From: Silvibacterium acidisoli
GTDB taxonomy: Bacteria > Acidobacteriota > Terriglobia > Terriglobales > Acidobacteriaceae
Direction: 5' to 3'
Assembly (NCBI GenBank): GCA_022870745.1
Contig: CP085323.1
Coordinates: forward strand, 2,914,001 to 2,978,000
DNA: 64,000 bases
Made by a program: the position numbers and the translations under genes. Position 1 is the first letter of the stretch; the number at the start of each line of letters is the position of its first letter. Shown piece by piece: positions 1-6,760 of this stretch. The notes below the pieces were generated by a model. That model ran no database searches. It saw only the letters and a program-made list of their open reading frames with translations, and was not told where the DNA came from.

Positions 1-201
1 CTCGCTCCGGGAATGACTGCTCCCGAGGGATCTGTGACCGTTCCATGTAAGGTGGAGGTCCCCGCCTGCCCCAGCGCCGAAAAGCCCAGGCCGGCCGGCA
101 GCAGGATTAAAAGACAAAAAAGGCATCGCATGAATTTCAAATTCACAAAGCTCCGTAACACGAGTGGGATTGTCTGCCGCTCGGGCGGCTATTTTCCGTT
201 C
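1..201. other. Left edge, no gene identified
   Basis: This stretch precedes the 3' end of the first minus-strand gene. A short open frame at 13-249 (plus) has no recognisable motif, runs antisense into the next gene and is not called. No convincing terminator or promoter was seen. It may be spacer belonging to a gene beyond the window edge. Confidence 0.4.
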
Positions 202-1383
202 TTAGGGTGTTCCCGCGTCTGCACCCGCTCCACCGCCCCCGATACCTGACCAGGAAGCAGAGAAGACGCTCTCACTGGCCGAGGATGAGGAGGCCAGGAC
301 GGGTTCGACGCCAGCCAGCAGGGTGACCGCGGTGGTTTCCGACGGGGTTCCCTGCGTGGCAACGATCATGACCGCATCGCCTTTATGAAGGTCTGACGCG
401 GTAATTACAGGTGTACGCTGCAGCATCTGTGAAAGATCGCCGTTTCTCTGGCCTCTTTCGCCGCTGGCGTGGTTTTCTGCCCCAGTCGACGCGCCCGGCT
501 CCTGCGCTCCTCCGCTGGAGCCCGATCCGCTGGCCCGCTTGAGACGGGCTGCAAGTCCCTGTGCCATTTCGGGAGGAAGCTTGTGCAACTGACTGTCGCT
601 GTTGATGTGGATAGAAACCGGCTTCTTGGTGGCCAGATCGGTCACCTGAACCGTATTCGCTGCCGCATCCACAGACACAACTGTGGCTGCGATATTGCGG
701 AAGCTGCCCGCGACGATCTCTTCGGCGGTGAGGTCCGAGCCATCCGGGCCGCGGTCTCCGCGTGCGCGCAGCTGGTCGCCGGGATGAATCTGGTCGAAGG
801 AGGATGGTTTGGCCGCGGAAAACTCAATCGAATTCGGGTCGTAGCGGCGGATGACCGTCTTCGTGGAGGTGTGGATCGTCAGTAATCTCGATCCGGCGGT
901 CACGACAATCGTCTGTGCCGCTGGGTCTACCGATTTGACCAGTCCGCCCACTCCTCGTTTCTGCCAGTCCGCGCGGTCGGCATTCTGCTTCTCTGCAATG
1001 TCGGCCTGTTTCATCGCGATAATGGTGGTCGCGGTCAAAGAAGTGCCATCGCTGCCTGGTGTGGTGACAGCCAGGATGCGGTCGCCGATCGCGAGATCGG
1101 TCAGCTGGATAGGAGTCGCTCCAGCCAGTGTTTTCGCCCCCGGCGCCATGCGCAGAACCCTTGCGCTGTCCCCGGCGGTCAGGGTGGAAGAGGCGCCGGA
1201 GTCGGTCTTGATTGTGATGCTGCGCCCGTCAATGGCTGTAACGGCGCCGACGACACGGTTGGAGGGCGAAGCAGCCTGCTGCTGCGCTGCAAGATGGGCA
1301 GCCGGAAGCGCCACGAGCGTCGTGGAAGCCAGTGCAAGACTGCGGCAAATTTTGAATGCAGACGAGTAAATCATTGAGCCCAT
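202..1383 (-). CDS. Secreted DUF5666-like hypothetical protein
   Basis: A 393-residue exported protein of unknown function. It starts with a typical signal peptide (hydrophobic stretch ending near HLAAQQQ). Three or four short beta-rich repeats follow, of the form 'G.V..VD....I.V', which resembles DUF5666-type OB-like modules (recognised by pattern only). The C-terminal third is Gly/Ser/Ala-rich and low in complexity. The frame could begin at a TTG further out (1416), but the ATG at 1383 has a GGGAG Shine-Dalgarno about 9 nt upstream and gives a cleaner signal peptide. It is divergent from the sugar transporter. No enzymatic motif is visible, so the role (periplasmic or outer-envelope structural or metal-binding) is open. 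Confidence 0.75.
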   Translation of the reverse strand: MGSMIYSSAFKICRSLALASTTLVALPAAHLAAQQQAASPSNRVVGAVTAIDGRSITIKTDSGASSTLTAGDSARVLRMAPGAKTLAGATPIQLTDLAIGDRILAVTTPGSDGTSLTATTIIAMKQADIAEKQNADRADWQKRGVGGLVKSVDPAAQTIVVTAGSRLLTIHTSTKTVIRRYDPNSIEFSAAKPSSFDQIHPGDQLRARGDRGPDGSDLTAEEIVAGSFRNIAATVVSVDAAANTVQVTDLATKKPVSIHINSDSQLHKLPPEMAQGLAARLKRASGSGSSGGAQEPGASTGAENHASGERGQRNGDLSQMLQRTPVITASDLHKGDAVMIVATQGTPSETTAVTLLAGVEPVLASSSSASESVFSASWSGIGGGGAGADAGTP

Positions 1384-1690
1384 CGAACCTATCTCCCGCT
1401 TGCCGAGCATGCTCAACTGGTGGCCGCGCTATTCCAAAGACGTTCTCCTAGTGCGAAAGTTTCACTACGCCTGCGCACGGGAAACGAAAAGATAACAGCC
1501 CGCGGTCCTTATCTTTGGGTCACCGGGAGGCATCCCAATTACGATGCCCCGAATCGGGGTGTGCGAACTTCGGACGCGATTTCTTCCAAACAGGTATCAT
1601 TTCCGAAGGCCAATTTTTTCCCGGCCGTTCCTGCACTAAATCGCAGATAAGCCAAAGTTTGAGCCAAACACACGAGGAAGCCTCACTAGA
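1384..1690. other. Divergent intergenic region
   Basis: About 300 bases between two divergently transcribed genes, so it must hold at least two promoters. I could not assign -35/-10 boxes with confidence. A small hairpin (CCCCG-AAT-CGGGG, about 1547-1559) is the only dyad noticed. The right end carries GAGGAAG as Shine-Dalgarno for the transporter. Confidence 0.5.
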
Positions 1691-2986
1691 ATGGCAATTA
1701 CCAGTGTAAGCAGTTCCGCGAAAGTCTCCGCTTCGCCCGGGGGCAATTACAGAAGCGCCTTCGCAATGGTCACCACGTTGTTCTTCATGTGGGGCTTTCT
1801 GACCTCTCTCAATGACATCCTCATTCCGCACCTCAAAGCCGTTTTCGACCTCGACTACACCAAGGCCCTGCTGATCCAGTTCGCATTCTTCTCCTCTTAT
1901 GCGGCCTTCGGTGTTCCATCGGGCAAGATCGTCGAATGGATCGGTTATCAGCGGACAATGGTGGCTGGCCTGTTCACCATGGGACTCGGCGCGGTGTTGT
2001 TTATTCCCGCTGCCAGCGTGCCCTCGTTCCCGCTCTTTCTTGCAGCCCTGATTATTCTCGCTGCCGGCATCACCGCATTGCAGGTTGCCGCCAACCCTTA
2101 TGTCTCGATCCTCGGATCAGCGCAAACCGCATCGAGCCGCCTCAATCTGACACAGGCTTTCAACTCGCTGGGTACCACCATCGGGCCCCCGCTTGGCGGG
2201 TGGCTTATCCTGCGTGGCGCTCACAAGGCGATTGAAAACGTAAAGGCACTCTCGCCTGAAGCACTCCAGGCCTATCGCGTGGAACAGGCTTCGACCGTGA
2301 AGATGCCCTATCTCGCGATCACGCTTGCACTGGTTGTGCTCGGCCTTGCGATTGCCTTCTATCGCTTCCCCCGCCTTGATACCACGCGCGAGTTTCGCCC
2401 GACGGGCGGCACAAAAGGCCCTGGCATCTGGCGCTATCCGCACGTTGTGCTCGGCGCTGTCTGCATCTTCGTCTATGTCGGGGCGGAAGTCGCCATCGGC
2501 AGCTTCCTCATCAACTACTTCAATCAGCCGGACATCGGTAATATCTCGATCGCGGCGGGTGCGAACCTCGTGCCCTTTTACTGGGGTGGCATGATGACGG
2601 GCCGCTTTATCGGTTCGTGGATCATGCAGCGCTTCAGCCCGGCAAAGCTGCTCGGCATCTGCGCGATCGGCGCAACTGCCATGGTGATCCTGTCCATGCT
2701 TTCCACCGGCTACGTCGCCGTCTGGACGATCCTGCTGGTGGGCATCTTCAACTCCATCATGTTCCCGACCATCTTCACCCTGGGCGTTGCCGAGATGGGG
2801 CCGCTGACGGGTGAAGCCTCCGGTCTGCTCGTTACCGCGATTGTAGGCGGAGCGATTGTGCCGGAGATCGAGGCCGTGCTCGCCGATCACATCGGCCTGC
2901 ATCATGCTTTCATCGTCCCGACGCTCTGCTACGTCTTTGTCGCTTACTACGCGTTCCGCGGTTCGAAGATCAAGCAGCCCGCATAG
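1691..2986 (+). CDS. Sugar MFS transporter, FucP/GluP family
   Basis: A 431-residue inner-membrane permease with about 12 hydrophobic segments. The first segment carries FFMWGFLTSLNDILIPHLK, and the middle has AANPYVSILG and LTQAFNSLGTTIGPPLGG, signatures of the FucP/GluP branch of the major facilitator superfamily (L-fucose, glucose or galactose:H+ symporters). The exact sugar cannot be read from sequence. A short N-terminal Ser/Ala-rich cytosolic tail precedes the first helix. The ATG follows GAGGAAG at a 10-nt spacing. It stands alone, with no sugar kinase or isomerase beside it. Confidence 0.88.
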   Translation: MAITSVSSSAKVSASPGGNYRSAFAMVTTLFFMWGFLTSLNDILIPHLKAVFDLDYTKALLIQFAFFSSYAAFGVPSGKIVEWIGYQRTMVAGLFTMGLGAVLFIPAASVPSFPLFLAALIILAAGITALQVAANPYVSILGSAQTASSRLNLTQAFNSLGTTIGPPLGGWLILRGAHKAIENVKALSPEALQAYRVEQASTVKMPYLAITLALVVLGLAIAFYRFPRLDTTREFRPTGGTKGPGIWRYPHVVLGAVCIFVYVGAEVAIGSFLINYFNQPDIGNISIAAGANLVPFYWGGMMTGRFIGSWIMQRFSPAKLLGICAIGATAMVILSMLSTGYVAVWTILLVGIFNSIMFPTIFTLGVAEMGPLTGEASGLLVTAIVGGAIVPEIEAVLADHIGLHHAFIVPTLCYVFVAYYAFRGSKIKQPA

Positions 2987-3036
2987 CCGGGTTGTTTGAC
3001 TTCGTATCGTGACTCTGTTTTGATGGTTCCAACGTT

Positions 3037-3117
3037 ATGCAGCCTCTCGTGGCCAACTTCGGTGTTGTCGTGATCGACAGCCGAATTATTGCGGCCATTA
3101 TTATTCCCTCCACCTAG
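3037..3117 (+). CDS. ilvA leader peptide (attenuation control ORF)
   Basis: A 26-codon ORF lying between the transporter and ilvA. Its codons include Val5, then Val10-Val11-Val12-Ile13, Ile17-Ile18 and a run Ile21-Ile22-Ile23 before Pro-Ser-Thr and TAG. This composition matches the logic of enterobacterial ilv leader peptides, whose tracts of Val and Ile codons act as sensors. The stop at 3115-3117 lies 1 nt before the presumed antiterminator arm. The Shine-Dalgarno is weak, which is the main doubt; an in-frame TGA at 3010-3012 and the lack of other start codons leave ATG 3037 as the only start. The peptide itself probably has no function. Confidence 0.72.
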   Translation: MQPLVANFGVVVIDSRIIAAIIIPST

Positions 3118-3118
3118 G

Positions 3119-3192
3119 AGCGGATGGCTGCCGGACGAAGGATTGAAACCAGGCCACCAACCGCTTCAGCGGCTGGTGGCCTTTCTGCTTCT
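3119..3192 (+). promoter_or_regulatory. Transcription attenuator of ilvA
   Basis: Two alternative RNA pairings are visible. The terminator-type hairpin is 3151-3182: AGGCCACCA pairs with TGGTGGCCT, an inner CCGC pairs with GCGG around a TTCA loop, and a pyrimidine-rich TTCTGCTTCT follows. The competing antiterminator pairs 3119-3127 (AGCGGATGG) with 3157-3165 (CCAACCGCT), 8 of 9 positions matched, which consumes the terminator's left arm. A ribosome that finishes at the leader stop (3115-3117) would cover 3119-3127 and let the terminator form. A ribosome stalled on the Ile codons would leave 3119-3127 free. The downstream U tract is imperfect, so termination efficiency is uncertain. Confidence 0.7.
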
Positions 3193-3209
3193 GGGAGGAG
3201 CAGCACAAG

Positions 3210-4421
3210 ATGAGCGTCACCCTGAACGACGTACAGGCCGCGCGCCAGCGCATTCGCGACTTCATTTATCTTTCTCCAGCCACGCAGTCGGCTGCGCTTT
3301 CGCAGATGACCGGCCAGCAGGTCTATCTCAAGCTCGACAACCTGCAGCGCACCGGCGCCTTCAAGGAGCGGGGCGCGCTGAACAAGATCCTGCTGCTCTC
3401 TGACGCCGAGAAGCAGCGTGGCGTCATCGCCGCCAGCGCCGGGAACCACGCACAGGCCGTGGCCCACCACTCGACGCAGCGCGGCATCCGCTCTCGCATC
3501 GTGATGCCTCTGACCACTCCTCTGGTCAAGGTTTCATCGACGACAAACTTTGGCGCGGAAGTTGTGCTGCACGGAGCGAACTACGACGAGGCGTGCGCCG
3601 AAGCCATTCGCATGAGCGAAGCTGAGGGGCTGACCTTCCTGCATCCCTTCGACGACGAGCAGGTGATCGCGGGGCAGGGAAGCATCGGCCTGGAACTGAT
3701 TGATCAGATTCCAGGCCTTGAGGCTGTCGTTGTGCCCATCGGTGGTGGAGGACTGATCGGCGGCGTGGCCTGTGCCATCAAGGAAAGTAATCCGAAGATT
3801 CGCGTCATCGGCGTACAGACCGAGCGCCTGCCCTCCATGCTGCGTGCAGCGGAAAAAGGCGAGCCGGTAACGATAGCTGCCGAGGCGACTGTCGCTGACG
3901 GCATCGCGGTCCGGCGTGCGGGCGAGAAGACACTGCCTCTGGTTCAGCGCTACGTCGATGAAATGGTCACGGTCGACGAAGAAGAGATTGCCAAGGCGAT
4001 CCTGGTGCTGCTGGAACGCGAAAAGACGCTGGCTGAAGGTGCCGGTGCAGTAGCTCTGGCTTCGCTGCTGCAGCATAAGACCTCGCTCAAAAACAAGAAG
4101 ACCGCCGTGTTGGTCTGCGGTGGCAATATCGACGTCAGCCTGCTGGCACGCATCATCGAGCGTGGCCTGGTGAAGGACGGACGCCGCACCCGTCTGCGCA
4201 TCCATCTCGTGGATCGCCCAGGGTCGCTCGTGAACCTTACGCACATCATCGCCGATGCACGGGCCAACATCGTGCAGACCTCGCATGATCGCGCCTACTA
4301 CGGTGTCAGCCTGGGAGACACCGTTATCGACTTCACCCTTGAAACGCGCGGCGCGGAGCACATTTCCGAAATCGGGCGCCTGCTGACCGAGGCAGGCTAC
4401 AGGCACGAGCGGATCGACTGA
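3210..4421 (+). CDS. ilvA: Threonine ammonia-lyase with C-terminal ACT-like domain
   Basis: A PLP-dependent enzyme that deaminates L-threonine to 2-oxobutanoate and ammonia, the first committed step to isoleucine. The 403-residue protein has the fold-type II core: PLP lysine K52 in TGAFKERGALNK, SAGNHAQ at 76-82, and the phosphate-binding loop GGGGLIGG at 178-185. A single ACT-like regulatory domain occupies about 325-403, giving the shorter ~400-residue IlvA/TdcB form and not the 500-residue E. coli IlvA. The start follows GGGAGGAG (3193-3200) directly after the attenuator hairpin. Isoleucine-codon attenuation upstream argues for a biosynthetic role; a catabolic role would be the alternative on length alone. 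Confidence 0.93.
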   Translation: MSVTLNDVQAARQRIRDFIYLSPATQSAALSQMTGQQVYLKLDNLQRTGAFKERGALNKILLLSDAEKQRGVIAASAGNHAQAVAHHSTQRGIRSRIVMPLTTPLVKVSSTTNFGAEVVLHGANYDEACAEAIRMSEAEGLTFLHPFDDEQVIAGQGSIGLELIDQIPGLEAVVVPIGGGGLIGGVACAIKESNPKIRVIGVQTERLPSMLRAAEKGEPVTIAAEATVADGIAVRRAGEKTLPLVQRYVDEMVTVDEEEIAKAILVLLEREKTLAEGAGAVALASLLQHKTSLKNKKTAVLVCGGNIDVSLLARIIERGLVKDGRRTRLRIHLVDRPGSLVNLTHIIADARANIVQTSHDRAYYGVSLGDTVIDFTLETRGAEHISEIGRLLTEAGYRHERID

Positions 4422-4435
4422 GTGTCCGGGCAGCG

Positions 4436-4471
4436 AAAGGCGGCGATCTGAAAGGTTGATCGCCGCCTTTT
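4436..4471 (+). terminator. Rho-independent terminator after ilvA
   Basis: AAAGGCGGCGATC (4436-4448) pairs perfectly with GATCGCCGCCTTT (4458-4470) around a 9-nt loop and ends in a short T run. It lies 15 nt after the ilvA stop. Confidence 0.9.
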
Positions 4472-4619
4472 CGTGTTCGATCGCCAGCGCTGCAGTACCT
4501 CGTCAAACACCCCGAAACGAGTGTCGGAGCTGTGCCCCGGCATATACACTCGTCGATGAGCGAAATCCGCCCCTGCAGGCGGTCGCCAATCAGCGGTCCG
4601 TACCGGGGATAGAGTCAAG

Positions 4620-6473
4620 ATGAAGTTTTGCAGCGATTTTCAGACGGTTCGTGGAATTCTTCTCTCCTTCGCAGTTGCTGGGACACTGCTCGCGCAGGCT
4701 CCTCCCCAGTCTCCGGCGGGACAGTCGGGGATGGGCGGCGGCAGTTCTACCGCAGGCAATCACGCTGCAATCCATGACTCCGAACACAGGCCGATCACCG
4801 CTGGCGGATTCGTTGCTTCCGGACCGAAGGTCTTTGAGGATGTTTCGCAGAAGTCCGGCCTCGCTTCGTGGAAGCACGTCATGGGCACTCCAGAGAAGAA
4901 GTTCATCATCGAGATGGCCGGCTCGGGCGTCGGCCTGCTCGACTACGACAACGATGGCTGGCTTGATATCTATCTCGTGAACGGCCTGACCTACGAGCAA
5001 TACGATGGCAAAGAAGCTCCCGCCCACGCCGCGCTCTTCCACAACAATCACGATGGAACATTTACCAACGTCACCGAAAAGGCTGGCGTAGCCAACGACC
5101 GCTGGGGAGCGGGAGTGGCTATCGGCGATTACGACAACGACGGCTGGCCGGATATCTTCGTGACGAACTACGGCAAGAATCGCCTCTATCGCAACAATCA
5201 CGATGGCACATTCACCGATGTCGGCGAGAAGGCTGGAATCCAGCTGGGTAACTGGTCGACCGGCCCGACCTTCGGCGATTACGATGGCGACGGCAAGCTC
5301 GATGTCTTTGTTCCGGGCTACATTCACTACGACATCGCGCATCCGCCCGCACCGGGCACCGCGACTGTTGCCTACAGCTTCTGCAACTTCCGCGGTGTGA
5401 GCGTGATGTGTGGACCGCGCGGCCTCGAGGGCGAGCACGATCATCTCTTCCACAACAATGGTGATGGCACTTTCACCGACGTGAGCGAGAAGGCGGGCGT
5501 CAGCGATCCCAACAAGTACTACGGCTTCACCGGCATCTTTGCCGATGTGAACAACGACGGCAAGGTCGATCTTGCTGTGACCGATGACTCCACGCCGAAC
5601 TATCTCTACATCAATAAAGGTGATGGCACCTTTGAAGACGACAGCTACGCGTCGGGCTTTGCGCTGAACCAGGATGGCCGCGAGACGGCGTCCATGGGCC
5701 TTGCCGTTGGCGACTATGAGAATACCGGACGCCTCGACTTCATGGTCACGACCTTCTCAGACGACTACAAGGTGCTCTATCACAACGACGGAGACGCGAA
5801 CTTCACCGATGTGAGCAACCACTCCGGCATGGGGCAGGATACGATTCCATTCCTCGGCTGGGGCGTTGGCTTTCTCGACTTCGATAACGACGGCTGGAAA
5901 GACATCATGATGATCAATGGCCATGTTTATCCCGAAGTAGATAAACAGGACTGGGGAACCAGCTTCGCGCAGCGTCCGCTGCTTTATCACAACGCCCAGG
6001 GGAAGAAGTTCGATCTGATGCCGCCTGTAGCAGGCACAGGCCTCGCGGATGTTCTGGAAGGGCGCGGCGCGGCATTCGGAGATCTCTTCAACGATGGCAA
6101 GATCGATGTGGTCATCAATGTCCTTGATCACTCACCGGTGCTGCTGCGCAACGTAAGCCCCGACAAGCATCACTGGCTGGAATTGAAGCTGGTCGGTGGC
6201 CCGAAGAGCCCGAAAGATGCTGTGGGCGCGACCGTTTATCTGACTGCGAACAATGTGAAGCAACGCGGCGATGTGATCAGTGGAGGAAGCTTCATGTCTT
6301 CGAACGATCAGCGCGTTCACTTCGGAATCGGTGATGCAACCACTTCTTCAGCCGAGATTCATTGGCCCAGCGGCGCAGTCGAAAAGGTTGCGATCCCTTC
6401 GGTCGACCGCATCCTGACAATTGAAGAGGGCAAGGGCATTACGGGGGAACTCTGCGCAACCTGCAAGAAATAG
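4620..6473 (+). CDS. CRTAC1-family secreted FG-GAP/ASPIC protein
   Basis: A 617-residue exported protein. The signal peptide ends near LLAQAPPQ. At least six FG-GAP/VCBS-type blades follow, each with a calcium-binding DxDxDG-like loop (for example DYDNDGWLD, DYDNDGWPD, DYDGDGKLD, DVNNDGKVD, DFDNDGWKD), which predicts a beta-propeller. The C-terminal ~80 residues (VGATVYLT... IHWPSGAVEKV) match the ASPIC/UnbV domain. The combination defines the CRTAC1 family, common in Acidobacteria and Planctomycetes, whose function is mostly unknown (surface adhesion or glycan binding is often suggested). It is a single gene preceded by the ilvA terminator. Confidence 0.88.
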   Translation: MKFCSDFQTVRGILLSFAVAGTLLAQAPPQSPAGQSGMGGGSSTAGNHAAIHDSEHRPITAGGFVASGPKVFEDVSQKSGLASWKHVMGTPEKKFIIEMAGSGVGLLDYDNDGWLDIYLVNGLTYEQYDGKEAPAHAALFHNNHDGTFTNVTEKAGVANDRWGAGVAIGDYDNDGWPDIFVTNYGKNRLYRNNHDGTFTDVGEKAGIQLGNWSTGPTFGDYDGDGKLDVFVPGYIHYDIAHPPAPGTATVAYSFCNFRGVSVMCGPRGLEGEHDHLFHNNGDGTFTDVSEKAGVSDPNKYYGFTGIFADVNNDGKVDLAVTDDSTPNYLYINKGDGTFEDDSYASGFALNQDGRETASMGLAVGDYENTGRLDFMVTTFSDDYKVLYHNDGDANFTDVSNHSGMGQDTIPFLGWGVGFLDFDNDGWKDIMMINGHVYPEVDKQDWGTSFAQRPLLYHNAQGKKFDLMPPVAGTGLADVLEGRGAAFGDLFNDGKIDVVINVLDHSPVLLRNVSPDKHHWLELKLVGGPKSPKDAVGATVYLTANNVKQRGDVISGGSFMSSNDQRVHFGIGDATTSSAEIHWPSGAVEKVAIPSVDRILTIEEGKGITGELCATCKK

Positions 6474-6483
6474 AGAGAACCTT

Positions 6484-6687
6484 CTAGTTCTTTCGCAGGT
6501 TGGCGACGATCAGCCCAACTCCCCCAACCAGCGCGACACCACCGAGCGCGACAGGCAGGGGAGAAATCCTTTTTGTCGCGCGGTTCAACGAGAGACCTCC
6601 GAATGCGAGTGCAAAGACTGCGATCACAATAAGGGCGATTCCTGCGACGGTAAGGGGCGCCATGCGAGGGGTCTCGTGGAGATACAT
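6484..6687 (-). CDS. Small two-helix membrane protein
   Basis: A 67-residue hypothetical membrane protein with two hydrophobic helices (about residues 11-32 and 45-63) and a basic Arg/Lys loop and C-terminal tail. The first ATG has AGGAG 7 nt upstream; a second in-frame ATG (6663) would remove eight residues. It resembles short conserved acidobacterial proteins with the pattern 'AGI.LIV...LA.GG' plus 'P...GG..L.GG...'. Function unknown. It converges with the CRTAC1 gene, leaving only a 10-nt gap, and lies downstream of the TonB receptor on the same strand. Confidence 0.7.
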   Translation of the reverse strand: MYLHETPRMAPLTVAGIALIVIAVFALAFGGLSLNRATKRISPLPVALGGVALVGGVGLIVANLRKN

Positions 6688-6760
6688 AGGAAAGCTCCTG
6701 CTACTTCAGATGCGGTCTGCAAGGCTCCCACCGAAGACTTTTCACTCGTGATCGAAGATC

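Noticed and set aside
13-249. 78-residue ORF at the left edge
   Set aside because: No motif, Lys/Arg/Pro-rich, and partly antisense to the first gene.
2987-3209. T-box riboswitch before ilvA
   Set aside because: No T-box AGGGUGGNACCGCG segment is present; the Ile/Val-rich leader ORF explains the terminator better.
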